The notes below the pieces were generated by a model. It saw only the letters and a program-made list of their open reading frames with translations, was not told where the DNA came from and made no database searches. This document shows, in pieces, positions 58,221 to 64,000 of a stretch of DNA of 64,000 nt; within the stretch, counting starts at the first letter, position 1, and every line of letters begins with the position of its first letter. This DNA is from Actinomycetospora sp. NBRC 106375 (lineage in GTDB: Bacteria > Actinomycetota > Actinomycetes > Mycobacteriales > Pseudonocardiaceae). The position numbers and the translations under genes were made by a program. The DNA lies in contig NZ_BSTS01000011.1 in the NCBI RefSeq assembly GCF_030269665.1, positions 62,001 through 126,000 of the forward strand. Direction: 5' to 3'.

Positions 58221-58261
58221 CGTGACGCCCACCTGGTCCACGCGGGCCTTGCGGCGTCACG
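58221..58261. terminator. hairpin after the ThDP enzyme gene
   Basis: CGTGACGCC pairs with GGCGTCACG over nine bp, and the loop has an inner GGTCC/GGGCC stem. It begins ten bases after the stop. Confidence 0.55.
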
Positions 58262-58313
58262 GATACTTTCCCGGCCGGTCCGTTCCCCCGCTCGCCCGTG
58301 AAGGTGTCCCACG

Positions 58314-59069
58314 ATGACCCTCGACCGCACGTCGGAGCCCGACGAGATCGACAGCGGTCTCGCCGACGCGTTCGTCGACCTGGCCGACGCGCTGTTCAAC
58401 TCCCCGCTCGAGGGTGGCGTCGTCGCCGTCGTGGAGCGGGTGATGGACGCGGCGCACCGGGTGGTCCCCGGGGCCGACATCGTCTCGGTGGTGCTGCGCG
58501 GTCCCGACGGCAGGCTCGACACGGTGGCGTCGAGCCACCCCGCCGCCCAGCAGGCCGACGCCCTGCAGGACGAGGTGGGCGAGGGCCCCAGCCACACGGC
58601 GATGCACAACACCGGTGTGGGCGCCTCGATGGATCACATGCTCGGCCCGGACGCCCCGTGGCCGGCGTTCGGGGTGCGGGCCGCCGAGGACCTGCAGCTC
58701 GGCGCCGTGCTCTCGACCGGCATGTTCCCGGGGGGCGCACCGCCGCGCTTCGGCGCACTGAACTTCTACTCGTGGACCGCCGACGGCCTCGACGCCGCCG
58801 ACCGCGACCACGCGCTCGTGCTCGCCGCGCACGCCGCCACCGCCATCGCCGCCGTCCAGGGCCGCACGGCGGCCGAGCTGCGCGAGTCCCAGCTGCGCGA
58901 GGCGCTGCAGAGCCGAGACGTCATCGGGCAGGCCAAGGGCGTGCTGATGGAACGCCGCGGGCTCACCTCCGACGAGGCCTTCGACGTGCTCCGTCGCACG
59001 TCACAGGACCTCAACGTCAAGCTCCGCGAGGTCGCCGAGACCCTGGTGACGCGCCGCGAGGAGCTCTAG
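58314..59069 (+). CDS. GAF-ANTAR domain RNA-binding regulator
   Basis: 251 residues. A GAF-like sensor domain covers about 15-185 and an ANTAR domain the last ~55: LQSRDVIGQAKGVLMERRGLTSDEAFDVLRRTSQDLN. ANTAR proteins bind paired RNA hairpins and prevent termination. The ligand of the GAF part is unknown. No ANTAR target hairpin pair was recognised nearby. ATG 58314 is preceded by GAAGGTG. It converges with the P450 gene. Confidence 0.88.
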   Translation: MTLDRTSEPDEIDSGLADAFVDLADALFNSPLEGGVVAVVERVMDAAHRVVPGADIVSVVLRGPDGRLDTVASSHPAAQQADALQDEVGEGPSHTAMHNTGVGASMDHMLGPDAPWPAFGVRAAEDLQLGAVLSTGMFPGGAPPRFGALNFYSWTADGLDAADRDHALVLAAHAATAIAAVQGRTAAELRESQLREALQSRDVIGQAKGVLMERRGLTSDEAFDVLRRTSQDLNVKLREVAETLVTRREEL

Positions 59070-59079
59070 ACGGGGGCGG

Positions 59080-60321
59080 TCAGCGCACCTGCACCGGCAG
59101 GCGGTCCAGGCCGCCGGTGAGGCGCTCGGTGTGCAGGGTGAGCGCCTCGGGGTCGACGGCCAGGCGCAGCCCGGGCAGGCGGGTGAACAGCGTCGTCAGG
59201 CCGACGCGCAGCTCGGTACGGGCGAGGCTCGCCCCGATGCAGAAGTGCGGCCCGTGCCCGAAGGACAGGTGCGGGTTGGGGGAGCGGTCCGGGTCGAAGG
59301 CGTCCGCGGACCCGAACGCCTCGGCGTCACGGTTGGCGGCGCTGGTGACGATCATGACCGCGTCGCCGCGCGGGATGGTCACCGCCTCGTCGCCCTCGCC
59401 GACGGTCACGTCCTCGTGGGCGTACCGCAGCAGCCCCATGCCGCCGGGCTCCGCGAGCCGCAGCACCTCCTCCACCACGGCGTCGACGGTGCCGGCGGGG
59501 TCGGCGACGAGCCGGTCGCGCACCTCGGGGTTCACGAGCAGCAGCACGACGCCGAGCGAGAGCCGGTTGACCGTCGTCTCGTGCCCGGCGAAGAGCAGGC
59601 CCGCGGAGAGCTCGGCGACACGGGTGTCGGTGAGGCGCGGGTCGTGCTCCTGGGCAGCGACGAGGTCGGAGATGACGTCCTCGCCCGGCTCGGCGCGCTT
59701 GGCCTCGGCGAGCCCGGCGGTGTAGCGCTCGAACTCGGCGCGGGCGACCCGCGGGTCGTCCCCGGTCAGGGTGGCCATGCGCTCGGAGAGCCCCTTGAAG
59801 TAGGCGCGGTCCTCCACCGGCACCCCGAGCAGCTCGCAGATGACGAAGATCGGCAGCGGGACGGAGAACCCGGCGTGCAGGTCGACGGCGCCGTCCTCGG
59901 CCTTCTGCAGGTCGTCCGCGAGTCCCTCGGCGAGCTCGGCGACGCGGTCGTGCAGCCGGCGCATCCGCTTCGCCGAGAACGCCGGCGTCAGCAGCTTGCG
60001 CATCGCGGAGTGGTCGGCGTCCTCGTGCTCGTGGTCCCCGCTCGGCCCGGCCATCACCCCGGCGTCGGAGACGCGAGCGGCCTGGTCGGGCTGCGGGTGC
60101 GAGCGGCCGAGGCGCCGGTCGGCGAACAGCGCCTTGGCCTCCTCGTAGCGCGTCGCCAGCCACGCCACGTCGCCGGCGGGCGTGCGCACGCGCGTGACCG
60201 GTCCGGCCTCGCGCAGCCGCGCGTAGAGCGGGGAGATCGTCAGGACGCCCTCGCGGGGGAACGGCAGCTGCGGCAGGTCCGGCGCGTCGTCGTGGGCGGT
60301 CGAGGTGGCGATGGTCGTCAC
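59080..60321 (-). CDS. cytochrome P450
   Basis: 413 residues, a soluble class I bacterial P450. The I-helix motif is AGHETT (245-250), ExxR is Glu285-Arg288, and the heme Cys361 is in FGHGPHFCIGASLAR. The HEHEDADHSAMRKLLTPAF segment is the C-helix. The ATG overlaps the PadR stop (ATGA), so regulator and P450 are one operon. The substrate is unknown; a xenobiotic or secondary metabolite induced through PadR is plausible. No ferredoxin gene is adjacent. Confidence 0.92.
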   Translation of the reverse strand: MTTIATSTAHDDAPDLPQLPFPREGVLTISPLYARLREAGPVTRVRTPAGDVAWLATRYEEAKALFADRRLGRSHPQPDQAARVSDAGVMAGPSGDHEHEDADHSAMRKLLTPAFSAKRMRRLHDRVAELAEGLADDLQKAEDGAVDLHAGFSVPLPIFVICELLGVPVEDRAYFKGLSERMATLTGDDPRVARAEFERYTAGLAEAKRAEPGEDVISDLVAAQEHDPRLTDTRVAELSAGLLFAGHETTVNRLSLGVVLLLVNPEVRDRLVADPAGTVDAVVEEVLRLAEPGGMGLLRYAHEDVTVGEGDEAVTIPRGDAVMIVTSAANRDAEAFGSADAFDPDRSPNPHLSFGHGPHFCIGASLARTELRVGLTTLFTRLPGLRLAVDPEALTLHTERLTGGLDRLPVQVR

Positions 60322-60881
60322 GGCTTCTCCTCGGTGGTGTCGGCGACGGTGGTGGGCTCGTCGGCCCGCAGCGCGAGACGGTCGAGCCAGGACTGCTCCT
60401 CGCGGATGCGGCGCAGGACCTCGTCGAGCACGAGCGCGGCCCAGGGGTCACCGGGCGCGTCGGGCCCGGCGGAGCCGGCGGCCTCGGAGAGTCCCGCGAG
60501 GCGGGCGCGGCGGTCGGCCAGCACGCGGCGCCGGGCGTCGAGGACGCCGCGGCGCTCGGCCGGGGTGAGCCGTCCGAACCCGGCGAGGCGGGCCAGGAAC
60601 TCGGCCTCGTCGCCCGCGAGATCCTCGGGCAGGTCGGCGAGCTGGTCGTGCAGCAGCTCCCGGCCCACGTCGGTCAGCGTGTAGACGTGCCGCGGGGGCC
60701 GGCCCTCCTGCGGCTCCAGCGTGCGCGTCACCGCCCCGGCCTCGCCGAAACGGCGCAGGGCGGGATAGAGCGAGTTGTTGTGCAGCTTGATCCCGGTGGC
60801 GGCCTCGACCCGACGGCGCAGCTCGTAGCCGTGCGACGGCCGGGCCGCGAGCTGGCTCAGCAACAGGACGTCCACCCACAC
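60318..60881 (-). CDS. PadR family transcriptional regulator
   Basis: 187 residues. The winged-helix domain VLLLSQLAARPSHGYELRRRVEAATG...NNSLYPALRRFGEAGAV is the PadR signature, and the Arg/Glu-rich second half forms the dimerisation helices. It precedes the P450 in one operon and is divergent from an SDR gene, with a palindrome at its own start, so autorepression and control of P450 and perhaps SDR are expected. GTG 60881 is taken; GTG 60875 is possible. Confidence 0.9.
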   Translation of the reverse strand: MWVDVLLLSQLAARPSHGYELRRRVEAATGIKLHNNSLYPALRRFGEAGAVTRTLEPQEGRPPRHVYTLTDVGRELLHDQLADLPEDLAGDEAEFLARLAGFGRLTPAERRGVLDARRRVLADRRARLAGLSEAAGSAGPDAPGDPWAALVLDEVLRRIREEQSWLDRLALRADEPTTVADTTEEKP

Positions 60882-60882
60882 A

Positions 60883-60910
60883 TAGGTCAGCGTGACCTAG
60901 GTCAGCGTGA
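60883..60910. promoter_or_regulatory. probable PadR operator
   Basis: TAGGTCA-GCG-TGACCTA is a perfect palindrome (60883-60899). AGGTCAGCGTGA, starting at 60884, is repeated 15 bp further at 60899, giving a second overlapping site. It abuts the padR start and lies in the padR/SDR gap. Confidence 0.65.
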
Positions 60911-61008
60911 TGCGCCACTCGACGTGAGCCTGTCGACACCACGGGTGACGGGTCGTGGCGCGGGTAGCCGTTCGTCGGTCAACGCTTCAACCACGCGAGG
61001 AGGTCCCC

Positions 61009-61782
61009 GTGGCCGAGGGCCGCAGCACCGGCAAGGTCGTCATCGTCACCGGTGGGGGGTCGGGCATCGGCGCCGCGACGGCGCACCGTTTCGGCGCCGA
61101 GGGCGCCACGGTCGTGATCGCCGGGCGGACGCAGGAGAAGCTCGACAAGGTCGTCGCCGACGCCCCGGCCGGCTCGACGGTCGTCGCGCGCGTGGCGGAC
61201 ACCTCGGACGAGCAGGCGGTCGGCCGGCTGGTCGCCGACGTCGTCGCCGAGCACGGGCGGCTGGACACGCTGGTCAACAACGCCGCCGTCGCCGAGCCCG
61301 GCACCGTGGACGACCTCGACGCCGACACCTGGCGCCGGGTGATGGCCACGGACGTCGACGGCGTCTTCTACGCGTCGCGCGCCGCGCTGCCCCACCTGCG
61401 CGAGGCCGGCGGCAGCATCGTCAACGTCGGCTCGGTGTCCGGGCTCGGCGGCGACTGGTCCATGGCCGCCTACAACGCCGCGAAGGGCGCCGTCACGAAC
61501 CTGACCAACGCCATGGCGCTCGACCACGGCGGGCAGGGCGTGCGTGTGAACGCCGTGCACCCGAGCCTGACGGTCACCGACATGTCCGCGGGCATCCGCT
61601 CGGACGGCGACACCATGGCCGCGTTCCGGGCGCGCATCCCGATGGGACGGCCCGCCGAGCCCGCCGAGGTCGCGGACGTCGTCGCGTTCCTCGCGAGCCA
61701 CGACGCCCGCTTCGTCAACGGCGCGCACATCCCGGTCGACGGCGGTCTCGGCGCCTCGAACGGGCAGCCGAACATGAGCTGA
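61009..61782 (+). CDS. short-chain dehydrogenase/reductase
   Basis: 257 residues, classical SDR. The cofactor motif is VTGGGSGIG, NNAAVAEPG follows, and the catalytic Ser...Tyr-x3-Lys is in VGSVSGLGG and MAAYNAAKGAVTN. The Arg in IAGRTQ suggests NADP. GTG 61009 follows GAGGAGG by five bases. It is divergent from padR-P450 and shares the operator region, so the SDR may act in the same pathway. Confidence 0.9.
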   Translation: MAEGRSTGKVVIVTGGGSGIGAATAHRFGAEGATVVIAGRTQEKLDKVVADAPAGSTVVARVADTSDEQAVGRLVADVVAEHGRLDTLVNNAAVAEPGTVDDLDADTWRRVMATDVDGVFYASRAALPHLREAGGSIVNVGSVSGLGGDWSMAAYNAAKGAVTNLTNAMALDHGGQGVRVNAVHPSLTVTDMSAGIRSDGDTMAAFRARIPMGRPAEPAEVADVVAFLASHDARFVNGAHIPVDGGLGASNGQPNMS

Positions 61783-61839
61783 TCAACGGGGACTTCCGGC
61801 GCATAGAAGCAGCGAGATACCCGTTCGCTGCAACAGGAT

Positions 61840-62250
61840 TCAGGCGCCGAGGAGCGTGCGCCAGACCCGGCCGGCGCGCCGGCCCTCGAGGACCGAGTGC
61901 ACGGTGACCGCGCCCGGGTTCTCGGCGCCCGCGCGGTCCGGGCCGCTGGCGTCGAGCAGGCGTGCCGGCGGCAGGCCGGCGCCGTGCGGGCGTCCGAGCG
62001 CGATGCGGTAGCGGTGCCCGCTGATCGTCACGCGCAGCCCGGCGGCGCCCTGGTACCAGGGGAACGCGAGCCGCTCCACCGCGCTCAGCGGGGCGTCGAA
62101 GACCACGCCCGCGCCGGTGACCAGTCGCAACCGGCCGGCGTAGAGGCTCAGGACACCGGGCTCGTTCGTCAGCCCCCGCATCAACCAGGCCGGCGTCGCG
62201 TACGACGGCGCGAGGTGGACGGGGCTGGCGGGCGTGAGATGCGTGCTCAC
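61840..62250 (-). CDS. hypothetical protein, possibly PH-like
   Basis: 136 residues, soluble, no signal. A beta-rich pattern is visible (GVLSLYAGRLRLVTGAGVVFDAPLSAVERLAFPW, LRVTISGHRYRIAL), which recalls bacterial PH-like domains. The tail GRRAGRVWRTLLGA is basic. I do not recognise the family. GTG 62250 has a weak GAGG site; an upstream extension is Ser/Arg-rich and looks non-coding. It is convergent with the SDR gene. Confidence 0.6.
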   Translation of the reverse strand: MSTHLTPASPVHLAPSYATPAWLMRGLTNEPGVLSLYAGRLRLVTGAGVVFDAPLSAVERLAFPWYQGAAGLRVTISGHRYRIALGRPHGAGLPPARLLDASGPDRAGAENPGAVTVHSVLEGRRAGRVWRTLLGA

Positions 62251-62333
62251 GGGCGACCTCGAGGAGCAGGAACGGGAATCCCTCACTGTAGGTCAAACGT
62301 GGTCCGCGTCACTGGTACGGACGGGTGAATGCG

Positions 62334-62777
62334 CTAGGGGACGACCGTGACCGGCCACTTGCCGGCGCGCACGAGGCGTGTCGCGAGCGATCCGACGATC
62401 CGGTGGCCGGCCTTCGCCGAGGCCCCGACGACGACACCGTCGACCCTGCGCTCGTCGGCGAGACGGACGATCTCGGTGTACGGGTCGCCCTGCACCCGGA
62501 TCAGCTCGCCGGTGAGCGCGAGCCGGTCGAGGTAGCGCTTGGCCTCGCCCTGCACCTCGGCCGCGAGCTGCTCGGCGGTGTCGCTGAGCACGGCGAGCGC
62601 CCCGGGCGCCATCGCCGCGAGCGACGACGTCGTCGCCACCGTCACCACGAGCAGGTGGGCGTGCTGGCGGCGCGCCAGGCCCGCGGCGTAGGCGCCCGCG
62701 CGCAGCGAGGTGATCGACCCGTCCACCGCGGTGAGGATGGTGCCGGGGCCGTCGGTCCCGAGCTCGAAGCCCGTCAT
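62334..62777 (-). CDS. universal stress protein family
   Basis: 147 residues, one Usp domain. ILTAVDGSITSLRAGAYAAGLA is the N-terminal strand-helix and DGVVVGASAKAGHRIVGSLATRLVRAGKWPVTVVP the C-terminal segment. The ATP-binding G-x2-G-x9-GS motif is imperfect (GASA then GHRIVGS). ATG 62777 lies seven bases after CAAGAT without a ribosome site. It follows the siderophore synthetase gene on the same strand. Confidence 0.85.
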   Translation of the reverse strand: MTGFELGTDGPGTILTAVDGSITSLRAGAYAAGLARRQHAHLLVVTVATTSSLAAMAPGALAVLSDTAEQLAAEVQGEAKRYLDRLALTGELIRVQGDPYTEIVRLADERRVDGVVVGASAKAGHRIVGSLATRLVRAGKWPVTVVP

Positions 62778-62795
62778 GACCCCGATCTTGCTCTC

Positions 62796-64000
62796 TCAGC
62801 TCCCGCCCCGCACCGCCCGGCGGGCGGCGGCGATCGGGTTGGGCAGGTCGAGGTAGATCGGGTCCTCGCCCCGGCCCACGGCCCAGCTGCGCAGGTGTGC
62901 CTTCGCGGGCAGCGTCGGGCTCGTCAGCAGGTCGGCGGCCCACGGCGCGGCGTCGGGGTCGTCGACCGCGGCGAGCGTCGCCGCGACCGTGTCCCAGAGC
63001 GCGTCCTCGCCCACCGTGCACCGGCCCAGCACCGCGACGAGCAGCGCGAGGTGGTTGACGACCGCGTGGTAGCGCAGCCGCTGCCACGCCTCCGCGGGCG
63101 GGTAGACCAGCGGCGAGTCGTCGGCCAGGCCCGGCGGCATCCGGTCGCGGCGCACGTGGGCGCCCTCGAGGTCGCGCACCCAGCACGCCGTCGGCCACCC
63201 GGACGCGTCGGTGACCACGAGCGTGTTCTGGGGGTGGGCCTCGAACCCGATGCCGGCCGCGCCGAAGAGCCGCAGCAGGGGCAGCAGCGAGACCGCGAGC
63301 CAGCGCCGCAGCCACGCGTGGACGTTGCCGGCCGCGCGCACGTCGGCCATCAGCGGCGGCTCCTCGCCGCCCGGCCCGTCCTCGAGCAGGGCCGCGAGCA
63401 CCCGGGGGCCGCCGGGTGGGAACGGCGCGCGGGTCATGACGGTCAGGTCGGCGGCCAGCCGCTCGCCGCCGACGGCCGGGTCGAGGGTCGCGAACCCGCG
63501 GTCGGCGATGACCCCGAAGCCCGCCGGCAGCGCGCCGAGCCCGTCGACCACGATCCCGGCGTCGACGGCGCGACGGGCCTGCTCGACCGGCGTCGTCCGG
63601 ACGAAGTGCGTCAGCCGTGCCCGCAGCGGCAGCTTCCACGCCGCGCCCGTGACCGTGTCGACCACCGTGCGCACCGACGAGGTCGGCCAGACCGGGTCGC
63701 CGAGCGGGCCGAGCCACCGTGCGCTGCCCTCGGCTTCGAGCAGCGCGAGCGTCGGGTCGCCGGCCAGCACGCGGGCCTGGAACGGGTGCACGGGCAGGGC
63801 GGTCCAGCCGTCGGGCAGGTGCGCGGCCACGGCAGGGGTCGGGGGCGCCGGGGCGCCGCCGGAGACGACCACGCGCGGGTCCAGGGCGAGGTGGTGCAGC
63901 ACGAACGACGCGCCCAGCTCGGGCGCCCAGGTCGCGAGGTCGTCGTCGCCCAGCCCCTCCGCGCTCTTCGGCGTCGGGTGGAACGGGTGCCCGAGGCGCA
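62796..64000 (-). CDS. IucA/IucC family siderophore synthetase (5' end outside window)
   Basis: 401 codons are visible and the frame is open to the window edge. It starts within the signature GHPFHPTPKSAEGL, which binds ATP in NRPS-independent siderophore synthetases. Later motifs are LPVHPFQARVL, WPTSSVRTVVD, KLPLRARLTHFVR and GIGFEAHPQNTLVV with WVRDLEGAHVRRDR. The enzyme condenses citrate or a dicarboxylate with an amine or alcohol. The remaining siderophore genes should lie beyond base 64000. Confidence 0.93.
   Translation of the reverse strand, partial: RLGHPFHPTPKSAEGLGDDDLATWAPELGASFVLHHLALDPRVVVSGGAPAPPTPAVAAHLPDGWTALPVHPFQARVLAGDPTLALLEAEGSARWLGPLGDPVWPTSSVRTVVDTVTGAAWKLPLRARLTHFVRTTPVEQARRAVDAGIVVDGLGALPAGFGVIADRGFATLDPAVGGERLAADLTVMTRAPFPPGGPRVLAALLEDGPGGEEPPLMADVRAAGNVHAWLRRWLAVSLLPLLRLFGAAGIGFEAHPQNTLVVTDASGWPTACWVRDLEGAHVRRDRMPPGLADDSPLVYPPAEAWQRLRYHAVVNHLALLVAVLGRCTVGEDALWDTVAATLAAVDDPDAAPWAADLLTSPTLPAKAHLRSWAVGRGEDPIYLDLPNPIAAARRAVRGGS

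Overview
The window is 64 kb of a very GC-rich actinobacterial chromosome. Gene order points to the Mycobacterium/Pseudonocardiaceae branch: prfB-ftsE-ftsX-smpB-ssrA, ctaD-serB, and pncB-clpS-DUF2017-mec-cysO-cysM-rhomboid-MBL...rph-rdgB all match the M. tuberculosis order as I remember it. Assignment to Pseudonocardia or Actinomycetospora is inference. There are no insertion sequences, phage genes or CRISPR arrays, and nearly all genes look chromosomal and vertically inherited.

Layout. 1-6 kb: two acyl-CoA dehydrogenases (the first cut by the window edge), an EF-G2-type GTPase, a metabolite:H+ symporter and an NmrA-like reductase. 6-11 kb: release factor 2, FtsEX, SmpB, an amidohydrolase and tmRNA. 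11-16 kb: a membrane pseudokinase, an efflux MFS protein, an FeS photolyase and tRNA-Ala. 16-18.2 kb: an asparagine-synthetase-like gene broken by an in-frame TGA beside a frameshifted, truncated ATP-grasp remnant. 18.5-29 kb: ctaD, serB, a PTH2 protein, an ATP-grasp protein, a DinG/XPD-like helicase, NAD salvage genes pncA and pncB, and a wall transglycosylase. 29-39 kb: the ClpS / CysO cysteine-biosynthesis cluster, rhomboid, MBL, RNase PH, RdgB, a methyltransferase and an epoxide-hydrolase-like enzyme. 38.8-42 kb: an atypical tRNA, Bcp peroxiredoxin, an acyl-CoA synthetase and a thioesterase. 42-44.4 kb: a two-gene polyamine operon (ornithine-type decarboxylase and a SpeD-SpeE fusion). 44.5-50.6 kb: a low-complexity surface protein, two F420-type enzymes, a glutamine amidotransferase, HIT and trpS. 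50.7-56.5 kb: an S9 peptidase and a 1148-residue secreted protein joining cutinase-, polysaccharide-lyase- and GH12-like domains. 56.5-64 kb: an acetolactate-synthase-like enzyme, a GAF-ANTAR regulator, P450 with its PadR regulator and a divergent SDR, a universal stress protein and the 3' part of an NIS siderophore synthetase.

Main points. (1) The cutinase/lyase/GH12 protein looks like a single-chain plant-polymer-degrading machine. (2) CysO ends in Gly-Gly-Arg rather than Gly-Gly, and its partner JAMM protease carries an insertion in the metal-binding loop. (3) At least thirteen genes start 6-8 nt after a TANNNT box, the layout of leaderless mRNAs, including one divergent pair whose -10 boxes overlap. 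(4) Several unrelated short dispersed repeats occur: tandem 57-bp hairpins, a 50-bp element between convergent genes, a mirror pair around 23.2-23.5 kb, an in-frame insertion in the photolyase and a shared 18-mer in two N-termini. (5) A class I tRNA body carries a UAG anticodon.
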